A stretch of 9,707 nucleotides of DNA. It comes from Neisseriales bacterium. GTDB lineage: Bacteria > Pseudomonadota > Gammaproteobacteria > Burkholderiales > UBA11063. The notes below the pieces were generated by a model. The model was not told where the DNA came from, ran no database searches, and was given only the letters and a program-made list of their open reading frames with translations. Each line of letters opens with the position of its first letter. Position 1 is the stretch's first letter. Location of the stretch: assembly GCA_008017145.1 (NCBI GenBank), contig SSGY01000118.1, positions 1 to 9,707 of the forward strand, read 5' to 3'. A program made the translations under genes and the position numbers. Below are positions 1 through 9,707 of this stretch, piece after piece.

Positions 1-944
1 CTAGCAGATGCATTAACTTTACGAGAAATTTTAACTGCTTCTGAAGGAGACTCAAACAATGTTATTGACTGAGCTACATTATCAGGAAGTATTACACTGG
101 TTGCTTCAGGTAAAGCTTTCTTACGTGAAGGAAGTGGTGCTCCAGATGCATCATATTGTAGCAGATACTGTTGCGCTTCTTTAGTATCACCGTAATTTTT
201 AATTAATAATTGACCTAGCGTTTTTCGGTAACTATTGTACTCGCGATATTTAATGCTGTTCACGCCTTGATCAATCATTGCCTGTAATATTTGAATATGC
301 AACCACATTGTCTCGGGTGTTTGTGAACTGCTATAACGATTCAGATAATAATTTGCTAATTGATAATTCTGATGATTAAATTGAAGTCTGGATAATGCAA
401 TATAAGTATCTTGCGGAGGTGATTTATAATTAAGCGCTGCCAAATAGTCCCGATTAGCAGATTCAAAACTATCTTGTTTGGCATAACAATTGCCGCGACT
501 ATAGTAACCAATTTCTGGTGTATAGTATAATGGATTATCTAATGCTTGGCTAAAATTATATAATGCTTCGGAATAACGTTTTTGATCACAAAGAAATACT
601 GCATAGTTAACATTATCTTCTGAATATTTGCTATCAAGCCACAACGCTTTTTTAAAATCCTGCTCAGCCTTATCATATTGCCCAAGCTGTTGATAGATCA
701 TTGCGCGTATCATATAAGCTTTGGGATTATCATCTTTTGTGCTTACTGCCAAATTTGCTCGCTCCAAAGCAACTTGTGGCGCATTATGCTGTTGATATTC
801 GATAGCCAAGTCAATATAGGTATCAGATAATTTATTTTTATCAATTACCGTGCTTTGTACCGAACCATCACTATTAATAGTCCTAGTGACACAGGCACTT
901 AGCAGCAATACGCTACTGGCAGCTACCGCTAACTTCATCCACAT
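1..944 (-). CDS. pilW: Type IV pilus biogenesis TPR lipoprotein PilW/PilF (3' end missing)
   Basis: Read by hand on the minus strand: 314 codons are open from the ATG at 944 to the window edge, so the C-terminus lies outside. The N-terminus is a lipoprotein signal with lipobox LSAC and the lipidated Cys at residue 18, predicting an outer-membrane-anchored periplasmic protein. TPR-like helical pairs fill about residues 40-205. The segment around 113-156 (NYAVFLC, then RYSEAL, then NPLYYTPE) matches the PilF/PilW family, whose members help the PilQ secretin assemble in the outer membrane. The start at 944 is preferred over the in-frame ATG at 938 because GAGG (954-951) sits 6 nt upstream. The ATG follows the rlmN TGA by 1 nt, which suggests translational coupling. 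PilW proteins are usually about 250 aa. This one goes past the expected end (about residue 258) with at least 56 more residues, rich in Ser, Pro and Ala. The family call is confident; the gene name is by analogy. Confidence 0.85.
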   Translation of the reverse strand, partial: MWMKLAVAASSVLLLSACVTRTINSDGSVQSTVIDKNKLSDTYIDLAIEYQQHNAPQVALERANLAVSTKDDNPKAYMIRAMIYQQLGQYDKAEQDFKKALWLDSKYSEDNVNYAVFLCDQKRYSEALYNFSQALDNPLYYTPEIGYYSRGNCYAKQDSFESANRDYLAALNYKSPPQDTYIALSRLQFNHQNYQLANYYLNRYSSSQTPETMWLHIQILQAMIDQGVNSIKYREYNSYRKTLGQLLIKNYGDTKEAQQYLLQYDASGAPLPSRKKALPEATSVILPDNVAQSITLFESPSEAVKISRKVNASA

Positions 945-945
945 A

Positions 946-2040
946 TCAGACCTCATATAATGGAATGTAATTTTTCCATTTCTCTTGGCGTTTAGTTTTA
1001 TCCTGAACCCGACCTACCAACTGACCACAAGCCGCATCAATATCATCACCACGGGTTTTGCGAACGGTGGCAATATATCCTGCATTTTGCAATATTTTCT
1101 GAAATTTTAATATCTGTTCCCAACTTGAAGACTCAAAACCAGAATTAGGAAAAGGGTTAAATGGAATTAGGTTAAATTTACACTCAATCCCACGCATTAA
1201 TTTGGTTAATTCACGAGCGTGTTCAATATGATCATTCACATCTTTAAGCATTACGTATTCAAAAGTAATATAATTTTTTGGCGACTTATCTAAATAACGC
1301 TGACAAGCAGCAAGTAGTTGTGAAATTGGATATTTTTTATTAAGCGGGATGATTTCATCACGCACTTCATCATTTGATGCATGTAAACTTATTGCTAGCG
1401 CGACTGGGCAATCGTCAGCCAATGTATCAATTTTTGGCACTACCCCACTAGTTGACAGCGTTAGCTTGCGTTTAGATAAATTATAGGCATTATCATCCAA
1501 CATAATTTTCATCGCATCAATTACATTATCATAATTAACTAATGGCTCGCCCATCCCCATCATTACCACATTGGTAATTAATTTCTCACCCTTAGGATCT
1601 TTACCTAGGCGTTTATTCGCCCACCATAGCTGTCCAACTATCTCACCACTACTTAGGTTACGGTTAAACCCTTGTCTAGCAGTTGAGCAAAACTGACATT
1701 CTAAAGCACAACCAACCTGAGACGAAACACAAAGTGTTCCGCGACCATCTTCAGGAATATAAACTGCTTCGATTTTATTTCCGCCGCTGACTTCTAGCGC
1801 CCACTTACGAGTCCCATCAGCAGAAATTTGTTCTGAAACCAGTGCTGGAGCTTCAATAATAGCAACTTCCTCAAGCTTAGCACGTAAGGTTTTTGCGATA
1901 TCCGTCATTTCATCAAATGACTCAGCACCATAAATATGCAGCCAGCGAAAAACCTGCCGTGCACGAAATTTTTTCTCTCCAATTTCCAGAAAGAATTCTT
2001 CCAGTTTAGCTAAGGTATAATTAAGTAAATTAACTTTCAT
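946..2040 (-). CDS. rlmN: Dual-specificity 23S rRNA (A2503-C2)/tRNA (A37-C2) methyltransferase RlmN
   Basis: Radical-SAM enzyme that methylates C2 of A2503 in 23S rRNA and of A37 in some tRNAs; cytoplasmic. Counting from the ATG at 2040 (364 aa, normal family length), the 4Fe-4S/SAM motif CxxxCxxC has Cys 111, 115 and 118. The two mechanistic cysteines are Cys104 (in GTLCVSS) and Cys338 (in DAACGQL, the methyl carrier). The SAM-site motif MMGMGEP is at about 160-166. The frame is open to a TTG at 2061, but homologues begin with MK.NLLNY and the ATG at 2040 has GGAA 6 nt upstream, whereas the TTG has no Shine-Dalgarno sequence. It lies downstream of ndk, separated by a palindromic element, and is probably co-transcribed with pilW. 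The protein is strikingly close to neisserial RlmN throughout, as in the segment [18 protein letters not shown]. Confidence 0.97.
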   Translation of the reverse strand: MKVNLLNYTLAKLEEFFLEIGEKKFRARQVFRWLHIYGAESFDEMTDIAKTLRAKLEEVAIIEAPALVSEQISADGTRKWALEVSGGNKIEAVYIPEDGRGTLCVSSQVGCALECQFCSTARQGFNRNLSSGEIVGQLWWANKRLGKDPKGEKLITNVVMMGMGEPLVNYDNVIDAMKIMLDDNAYNLSKRKLTLSTSGVVPKIDTLADDCPVALAISLHASNDEVRDEIIPLNKKYPISQLLAACQRYLDKSPKNYITFEYVMLKDVNDHIEHARELTKLMRGIECKFNLIPFNPFPNSGFESSSWEQILKFQKILQNAGYIATVRKTRGDDIDAACGQLVGRVQDKTKRQEKWKNYIPLYEV

Positions 2041-2103
2041 TCTATTCCATTTTGCAAGCAAACACTAGTTTCAGATCAAATCTAAGATTCAAAGCATAAT
2101 CTA

Positions 2104-2118
2104 TATACTCAAAGTATA
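2104..2118. repeat. Short palindrome TATACT-caa-AGTATA
   Basis: Perfect 6-bp inverted repeat with a 3-bp centre, upstream of rlmN between the larger structured element and the gene. It could be an operator-like site or chance in AT-rich DNA. No convincing -35/-10 pair could be assigned around it, so its role is open. Confidence 0.3.
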
Positions 2119-2122
2119 CACG

Positions 2123-2215
2123 AACAGATTGGAAATACTGGTGGGCGACAAGTGACGAAGTCTACACCCAATTCAGGTAAGGAACTTGACAACGACCCAG
2201 TATGATTAATCTGTT
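2123..2215 (-). repeat. 93-nt palindromic structured element between ndk and rlmN
   Basis: The ends form an outer stem, AACAGATT (2123-2130) with AATCTGTT (2208-2215). After a symmetrical 4x4 internal loop, a second stem follows in the same register, ATACTGG (2135-2141) with CCAGTAT (2197-2203). Inside, two smaller hairpins can be drawn. One is GGGCG/CACCC (2143-2147 with 2165-2169) capped by GAC-gaa-GTC (2154-2162). The other is CAATTC/GAA(c)TTG (2169-2174 with 2182-2188); the two compete for base 2169. One pair in the GGGCG/CACCC stem is G-U only in minus-strand RNA, the direction of ndk-rlmN transcription. It begins 8 nt past the ndk stop and has no T-run, so it is not an intrinsic terminator. 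Candidates are a REP/MITE-like repeat, an RNA processing or stability hairpin between co-transcribed genes, or a small RNA. The pairing is visible; the function is unknown. Confidence 0.6.
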
Positions 2216-2223
2216 TTAGTATA

Positions 2224-2655
2224 TTAGCGAGTACGTGGGCAAAGCTCGGTTACAGGGAAAAAATATGCAATTTCAATTGCTGCATTTTCAGCACTGTCAG
2301 AACCATGAACCGCATTTTCATCAATAGATTCAGCAAAATCAGCACGAATCGTACCAGCATCCGCTTTTTTAGGATCAGTAGCACCCATGATTTCACGGTT
2401 TTTAAGTACAGCATTTTCGCCTTCTAATACTTGAATCATTACGGGACCTGATGTCATAAATGAAACTAAATCTTTAAAGAAAGGACGCTCTGAATGAACT
2501 GCGTAAAATCCTTCAGCTTCTTTTTGTGATAAATGCTTCATTTTAGCTGCAACAACTTTCAACCCTGCTTGTTCAAAACGAGCATAAATTTGACCGATAA
2601 CATTTTTAGCCACTGCATCTGGTTTAATAATTGAAATAGTTCTTTCTAAAGCCAT
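2224..2655 (-). CDS. ndk: Nucleoside diphosphate kinase
   Basis: Transfers the gamma-phosphate from ATP to NDPs through a phospho-histidine, balancing the NTP and dNTP pools; cytoplasmic. At 143 aa it has the normal bacterial length. The catalytic His117 lies in NAVHGSD (114-120). Lys11 of the KPDA motif and Arg104 and Asn114 of the nucleotide site are present. The ATG at 2655 is preceded by AAGGAA 5 nt upstream. It has its own promoter-like TATAAT at 2700-2705 and is separated from eno by a strong terminator, so it probably starts a new transcription unit that continues through the palindromic element into rlmN and pilW. The ndk-rlmN-pilW order is common in betaproteobacteria. Nothing is unusual in the coding sequence. 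Confidence 0.98.
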   Translation of the reverse strand: MALERTISIIKPDAVAKNVIGQIYARFEQAGLKVVAAKMKHLSQKEAEGFYAVHSERPFFKDLVSFMTSGPVMIQVLEGENAVLKNREIMGATDPKKADAGTIRADFAESIDENAVHGSDSAENAAIEIAYFFPVTELCPRTR

Positions 2656-2699
2656 GATAATTCCTTCATCTAGTAATTAATATATTTAATAAGGCAAGG

Positions 2700-2728
2700 A
2701 TTATACTATATCAGACTGATTTAAGTAG
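2700..2728 (-). promoter_or_regulatory. Putative ndk promoter
   Basis: On the minus strand a perfect TATAAT box (2705-2700) lies 44 nt before the ndk ATG. The hexamer at 17-bp spacing is CTACTT (2728-2723), a poor -35, so the call rests on the -10. Transcription would start near 2693, giving a leader of about 38 nt. The rest of the 209-bp gap to eno (2729-2810) is AT-rich and shows nothing else recognisable. Confidence 0.5.
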
Positions 2729-2810
2729 ATTAAAATTCTGCTAAATTAGCTCTTACACAATGCTCATAAGCACTAAAATAAATCTATTAAACCTTACACC
2801 TTGTCCTTCA

Positions 2811-2848
2811 TAAAAATAAAAGCAGCTATACAATATAGCTGCTTTTAT
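2811..2848 (-). terminator. Rho-independent terminator of pyrG-kdsA-eno
   Basis: A 15-bp perfect stem (2834-2848 with 2816-2830) built around AGCAGCTATA, with a 3-nt loop at 2831-2833. In minus-strand RNA the stem is followed by a U-rich run, TTTTATTTTTAT. It lies 17 nt past the eno stop. Because A-runs also flank the other side of the stem it could work in both directions, but no plus-strand gene approaches it. Confidence 0.9.
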
Positions 2849-2864
2849 CATTTTAAATCAATAT

Positions 2865-5014
<2,150 letters not shown>

Positions 5015-5040
5015 AAATATCTCTTTAAAATTAGATAAGG

Positions 5041-6742
<1,702 letters not shown>

Positions 6743-6750
6743 GTAACTAT

Positions 6751-6888
6751 TTACGCTCGTTTAATATTCTCATAAGCACCACCGCAACCATCTACGTGGG
6801 CGTGATAGCATTTTAAACCTGTCCGGAAGTTCTCATCCGACTCCAACAAACTCTTTACACAAATCTCAGTTGCAAGAATTTTAGGCAT
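6751..6888 (-). CDS. Small hypothetical protein, 45 aa, Cys/His-rich C-terminal half
   Basis: I do not recognise this protein. The minus-strand ORF from ATG 6888 to TAA 6753 encodes 45 residues: MPKILATEICVKSLL, a charged middle, then CYHAHVDGCGG and AYENIKRA at the end. Cys28, His30, His32 and Cys36 are spaced as a possible small metal-binding loop, with a further Cys at residue 10. Support for expression is positional: a TGTTATAAT extended -10 box 38 nt before the ATG, and a hairpin with a T-run 8 nt after the stop, so promoter, ORF and terminator form a compact unit. The Shine-Dalgarno sequence is weak (GGA about 10 nt away). The frame stays open upstream, but the next in-frame stop is at 6960 and no ATG or GTG lies between. 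It could instead be a leader peptide for pyrG or simply part of a non-coding leader RNA. Filling the 281-bp gap between msbA and pyrG, it is too short to judge by codon use. Confidence 0.45.
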   Translation of the reverse strand: MPKILATEICVKSLLESDENFRTGLKCYHAHVDGCGGAYENIKRA

Positions 6889-6925
6889 AGAAAATAATCC
6901 ATCAAACAGTGTTTTTAATGGCGGT

Positions 6926-6954
6926 ATTATAACATAAACAACCGCGGTTTGCTC
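6926..6954 (-). promoter_or_regulatory. Extended -10 promoter for the small ORF/pyrG leader, with an overlapping palindrome
   Basis: The minus strand shows TGTTATAAT (6934-6926), a consensus -10 with the TGn extension, which can work without a good -35. The hexamer at 17 bp is GAGCAA, a poor -35. The spacer holds the perfect 10-bp palindrome AACCGCGGTT (6940-6949), G+C-rich against AT-rich surroundings and a possible operator. Transcription would start near 6919. Confidence 0.5.
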
Positions 6955-6971
6955 TTTTTAGACTGAATAAA

Positions 6972-8723
6972 TCAAGCTTTAAACTGGATATTATACAAGC
7001 TAGCATAAACTCCATTTTTAGCTAATAACTCATCATGGCGACCTGTTTCGGCAATTTTACCTTGCTCCATCACGACAATCTTATCAGCATGCTGTATCGT
7101 CGACAAACGGTGTGCAATTACTAAAGTAGTACGATTTGCCATCAAGCGATCCAACGCTTCCTGTACTAGTTTTTCAGATTGATTGTCTAAAGCCGACGTC
7201 GCTTCATCAAGTACCAAAATCGGTGCATTTTTTAAAATAGCACGGGCAATTGCCAGACGTTGTTTTTGCCCACCAGATAAACGAGTACCATTTTCACCTA
7301 TCTGGGTTGCAAACCCTTGCGGTAATTGTTCAATAAACTCTAGAGCATTGGCAAGTCGCGCGGCATTATGCACTTCTTCTTCACTAAAGCGACTGTTGCT
7401 ACCATAAGAAATATTGTTATACACCGAATCATTGAAAAGCACCACTTCCTGACTTACCAAAGCGATTTGATCACGCAATGATTGCAGGCTCAAACTATTT
7501 AACTCTACCCCATCAAGTTTAATCAATCCAGACTGTGGAATATAAAAGCGCGGGATTAAGTTTGCCAAAGTAGTTTTACCACTACCAGAGCTACCCACCA
7601 AAGCTACGGTTTCACCAGCTTTAATTTCTAAGTTTATATCATCCAGCACATTTCTTTCCGAGCTTGGATATTTGAATACCAAATTATTAATCTGAATATC
7701 GCCAGTAACTTTACTGACTTTATGTTCACCATTATCAACTTCTTCATGTTCATCAAGAAAGCTAAACACTGATTCGGCAGAAGCTAAACCACGTTGTAGT
7801 GACTGAGTAACATTGGTAATGCGTTTCATTGGCTGCATAATCATAATCATTGCAGTGATAAATGATACAAAATCACCTGCGGTAAAGCCATTAGCCCGTG
7901 AACGAGTTGAAGCAAAGTATAAAATCAACGATAATGCCACCGCAACCAAAAACTGACTCACACCTGAATTTAGCGAAGAAGTACCTGATTGGCGAACATT
8001 ATTATCTTTAATCGCACGAACACTTTCGGCAAAACGCGAGGTTTCATAATTCAGACCATCAAGTAATTTGACAATTTTTTGCCCTTGTACTGCTTCGGTA
8101 ACCACTTGCGTCATCGCACCGTATTGCTCCTGATTATTTTTATTTAAGCGACGTAACCGTTTAGATAGTACACGAACCAAAACCAGTACAAAAGGTAAGG
8201 TGAAGAAGCAAAATAACGTTAATTGCCAGTTGGTATAAAATAACAATGCCAACAAACCAATAATCGTTAAACCATCTTTTACCGTCACGGTAATAATATT
8301 AAATCCAGCTTCGGTAATTTGCGTAACGTCATAGACAATCCGCGAAATCATTCGTCCAGAATTATTATCATCATAATACTGCACTGGCATGCGTAAGAGT
8401 TTTTGGAACATTTGCGTACGCATTTTTTCAACGATAGTGCCTGAGAGCCACGTTGAAGTAGTTTCATTGACATAAGCAGCAATCGCACGAATCAAAAATA
8501 TTCCCATCACCGCCAATGGAGTTGCCCACATTGCGGTACGATCTTGATCAGTAAAACCCTTATCAATCAAAGGCTTCATCAATCTGGCAAAAGCAGGTTC
8601 AGTTGCTGCAGCCACTGCCATCGCTATTAGTGAAATCGTAAATTTCTTCCAATAGCCGTTCATATAAGTAGAAAAAATTCGTTTGTATAATTGGTACGAG
8701 TCGCCCAATTTAACCTTTGCCAT
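6972..8723 (-). CDS. msbA: Lipid A-core flippase, ABC transporter ATP-binding/permease MsbA
   Basis: Half-size ABC exporter that dimerises in the inner membrane and flips lipid A-core from the inner to the outer leaflet using ATP. At 583 aa it is almost the same length as E. coli MsbA. The N-terminal transmembrane domain has about six hydrophobic segments (near 28-48, 65-85, 142-163, 167-187, 256-273, 283-300). The C-terminal nucleotide-binding domain has Walker A GSSGSGKTT (377-385), Q-loop Gln425, signature LSGGQKQ (482-488), Walker B ILVLDE (502-507) and the switch His538. The ATG at 8723 is preceded by GGGG about 5 nt upstream. It is transcribed divergently from the smr gene. Pyrimidine and KDO genes downstream give an LPS-related context. 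A general multidrug exporter of the same fold is possible, but the length and the full-length resemblance to MsbA favour the flippase. Confidence 0.93.
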   Translation of the reverse strand: MAKVKLGDSYQLYKRIFSTYMNGYWKKFTISLIAMAVAAATEPAFARLMKPLIDKGFTDQDRTAMWATPLAVMGIFLIRAIAAYVNETTSTWLSGTIVEKMRTQMFQKLLRMPVQYYDDNNSGRMISRIVYDVTQITEAGFNIITVTVKDGLTIIGLLALLFYTNWQLTLFCFFTLPFVLVLVRVLSKRLRRLNKNNQEQYGAMTQVVTEAVQGQKIVKLLDGLNYETSRFAESVRAIKDNNVRQSGTSSLNSGVSQFLVAVALSLILYFASTRSRANGFTAGDFVSFITAMIMIMQPMKRITNVTQSLQRGLASAESVFSFLDEHEEVDNGEHKVSKVTGDIQINNLVFKYPSSERNVLDDINLEIKAGETVALVGSSGSGKTTLANLIPRFYIPQSGLIKLDGVELNSLSLQSLRDQIALVSQEVVLFNDSVYNNISYGSNSRFSEEEVHNAARLANALEFIEQLPQGFATQIGENGTRLSGGQKQRLAIARAILKNAPILVLDEATSALDNQSEKLVQEALDRLMANRTTLVIAHRLSTIQHADKIVVMEQGKIAETGRHDELLAKNGVYASLYNIQFKA

Positions 8724-8759
8724 ACAAGCCCCAGTGCATAAAATTGTATAAAGTTCAAA

Positions 8760-8768
8760 ATTATAGCA
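8760..8768 (-). promoter_or_regulatory. Putative msbA extended -10 element
   Basis: The minus strand reads TGCTATAAT (8768-8760), a consensus -10 with the TGn extension, 36 nt before the msbA ATG. No good -35 lies at 16-18 bp. On the plus strand of the same 106-bp divergent gap (8724-8829) only weak pairings, such as TTGTCT with TTATTA, can be found for the smr gene. Confidence 0.45.
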
Positions 8769-8829
8769 TAATATATTGTCTTGAGGCTTGAGAGCTCTTT
8801 ATTAAATAATCTTTATAGACATAAACACG

Positions 8830-9408
8830 ATGTGGCAAAAAAAACTTAAGACAATAAAAAAACAACTTCCGGCAACACCTAACGTTGCTAAGCTAACCCC
8901 AAAAGCGCCAGAAGTAAAACCGCTAAGTTTTGGCGAGTATTGCCAATCACTACAGATTACACCACTTAAAACGGATATTGAAATTTACCAAAGCACAAAA
9001 CCTAACGCAAAGCCACGCATAAATTTAGAACATACAGCGTCAACTGCATCTCATGACTTTGAGTTTTTTGATGAGCAGGATTCTGTAAATGAGTTTTTTC
9101 GTCATGGGCAAAAAAATCTACCCAAAGAGCTACGTAGTGGTAAACTGAGCATACGTGCTAGTTTAGATTTGCATAGTTATAGCAAAGCTCATGCATTAGA
9201 ATTACTCGAGCGCTTTATTGATCAACAAGCACCCGGATCATGTATTAAGATAATTCATGGACAAGGAACTAATTCTGCCTACAATCAGGCAATCTTGCTT
9301 GGCATAGTTCGTAAATACCTGAGTCATATGCCTCAGGTATTGGCTTATAGCTATGGTACACCAGCCCAAGGCGGTAATGGTGTGACGTTAGTTAAGTTGG
9401 GGAATTAG
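8830..9408 (+). CDS. Smr-domain protein (SmrA/YdaL-like, MutS2 C-terminal nuclease family)
   Basis: A 192-aa protein with a disordered, Lys/Pro-rich N-terminus (1-60) and a C-terminal Smr domain (about 108-190). The Smr signatures are present: LDLHSY (112-117), IHGQG (142-146) and the terminal GGNGVTLVKL (181-190). Stand-alone Smr proteins such as E. coli SmrA have DNA- or RNA-nicking activity, and the LDLH and HGxG motifs contribute to the active site. The physiological role of this subfamily is not settled, so only the family is claimed. The preceding RHGQKNLPKELRSGKLSIRA segment (91-110) is typical of proteobacterial members. The ATG at 8830 has no clear Shine-Dalgarno sequence; no better upstream start was seen. 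The gene is divergent from msbA. Its last 89 bp lie inside a long inverted repeat, so a second truncated copy faces it. Confidence 0.9.
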   Translation: MWQKKLKTIKKQLPATPNVAKLTPKAPEVKPLSFGEYCQSLQITPLKTDIEIYQSTKPNAKPRINLEHTASTASHDFEFFDEQDSVNEFFRHGQKNLPKELRSGKLSIRASLDLHSYSKAHALELLERFIDQQAPGSCIKIIHGQGTNSAYNQAILLGIVRKYLSHMPQVLAYSYGTPAQGGNGVTLVKLGN

Positions 9409-9453
9409 ATAGAACTTACGCATTGACAGCCCATATAAGAAACCTCTGCACAT
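9320..9453 (+). repeat. Arm 1 of a perfect 134-bp inverted repeat
   Basis: Every base from 9320 to 9453 is complementary to 9707 down to 9574 (paired positions sum to 19027); the first mismatch is 9454/9573. The arm holds the last 89 bp of the smr gene, including its TAG, plus 45 bp of downstream sequence that begins ATAGAACTTACGCATTG. The match does not change at the stop codon, so coding constraint does not explain it. Confidence 0.97.
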
Positions 9454-9573
9454 TAATTTATTTTAACTAGAAATATTGTAAAACATAAATTAATTGCTGA
9501 TTTACTAAATTAAATAAGATTAAAATTAGAAAATTGACAACTAAATTTGTTACAAATTATACAATTTATTTTT
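9454..9573 (+). other. AT-rich 120-bp spacer between the inverted repeats, with a promoter-like pair
   Basis: The unique sequence between the arms is overwhelmingly A and T. It contains a consensus TTGACA (9534-9539) and TATACA (9558-9563) 18 bp apart on the plus strand, a good sigma-70-type pair by eye, although such matches are common by chance in DNA this AT-rich. It points into arm 2, where only a 21-codon ORF without a ribosome site follows. No longer ORF or stable hairpin was found. Confidence 0.4.
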
Positions 9574-9707
9574 ATGTGCAGAGGTTTCTTATATGGGCTG
9601 TCAATGCGTAAGTTCTATCTAATTCCCCAACTTAACTAACGTCACACCATTACCGCCTTGGGCTGGTGTACCATAGCTATAAGCCAATACCTGAGGCATA
9701 TGACTCA
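9574..9707 (-). repeat. Arm 2 of the inverted repeat, running to the window end
   Basis: Exact reverse complement of 9320-9453. It reaches the last base of the window, so the true length of the repeat is unknown and could include more of a second smr copy. Zero differences over 134 bp point to a very recent event or an assembly fold-back rather than an old duplication. Confidence 0.97.
9619..9707 (-). pseudogene. Second, inverted copy of the smr gene 3' end (partial at window edge)
   Basis: Minus-strand codons here repeat the last 28 complete residues of the Smr protein (SHMPQVLAYSYGTPAQGG to the C-terminal KLGN) and its TAG (9621-9619), in a tail-to-tail arrangement with the gene at 8830-9408. 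Whether a complete second gene exists beyond the edge cannot be seen. It may not exist in the genome at all if the repeat is an assembly artefact. Confidence 0.6.

Noticed and set aside
2041..2061. Longer RlmN starting at TTG 2061
   Set aside because: The extra seven residues are not in homologues and the TTG has no Shine-Dalgarno sequence, while the ATG at 2040 has one and matches the family N-terminus.
2123..2215. ndk terminator, or integron attC site, as explanation of the palindromic element
   Set aside because: No T-run follows the stem in the direction of transcription, and the flanks lack the GTTRRRY/RYYYAAC core sites of attC.
2113..2223. AGTATA at 2113-2118 and 2218-2223 as target-site duplications of the 93-nt element
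   Set aside because: The copies sit at unequal distances from the palindrome ends (4 and 2 bp), the left one is already an arm of a local palindrome, and the sequence is too AT-rich for a 6-bp match to mean much.
7183..7407. Plus-strand 74-codon ORF
   Set aside because: Wholly antisense to the MsbA ATP-binding domain, where strongly conserved codons create an open frame; no domain or ribosome site.
9574..9639. 21-codon ORF starting at ATG 9574 behind the TTGACA/TATACA pair
   Set aside because: No ribosome binding site, composed entirely of inverted-repeat sequence, and it runs antisense through the smr copy.

Overview
The window looks like ordinary chromosomal housekeeping DNA from an AT-rich betaproteobacterium, probably Neisseriales-like. 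The evidence is the rlmN-pilW order behind ndk, the pyrG-kdsA-eno order, an RlmN that reads very much like neisserial RlmN, and a KdsA of the Cys-containing (metal-dependent) type that resembles Burkholderiales KdsA more than the Asn-type enzymes of E. coli and Neisseria. This placement rests on recalled family sequences, not on a search. LPS genes (kdsA, msbA) confirm a Gram-negative envelope.

Layout. Everything from 1 to 8723 is on the minus strand, so transcription runs right to left. msbA (lipid A-core flippase, 6972-8723) has a TATAAT box with an extended -10 TGn. Next comes a previously unlisted 45-codon Cys/His-rich ORF (6751-6888) with its own extended -10 box, followed by an intrinsic terminator (6711-6742) only about 20 bp before pyrG. 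Then come pyrG-kdsA-eno (CTP synthase, KDO-8-phosphate synthase, enolase), with gaps of 26 and 35 bp, ending at a strong terminator (2811-2848). After that is ndk with its own TATAAT promoter, a 93-nt palindromic structured element (2123-2215), rlmN (23S/tRNA m2A methyltransferase), and pilW/pilF, a type IV pilus TPR lipoprotein that starts 1 nt after the rlmN stop and runs off the left edge. On the plus strand, divergent from msbA, is a Smr-domain protein gene (8830-9408).

Right edge. The last 29 codons of the smr gene plus 45 bp downstream (9320-9453) recur as a perfect 134-bp inverted copy (9574-9707), separated by a 120-bp very AT-rich spacer. The second arm runs exactly to the end of the window. 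This is either a genuine inverted duplication or, more likely, a fold-back or mis-join at a contig end, possibly through a small element with about 45-bp terminal inverted repeats.

How the genes fit together: pyrG supplies CTP and kdsA supplies KDO-8-P (KDO is activated with CTP before addition to lipid A). eno makes PEP, which is the KdsA co-substrate, ndk balances NTPs, and msbA exports the lipid A-core product. No defence system, CRISPR array, tRNA or rRNA is visible. The points most worth attention are the terminator/small ORF in front of pyrG, the ndk-rlmN palindromic element, and the terminal inverted duplication.
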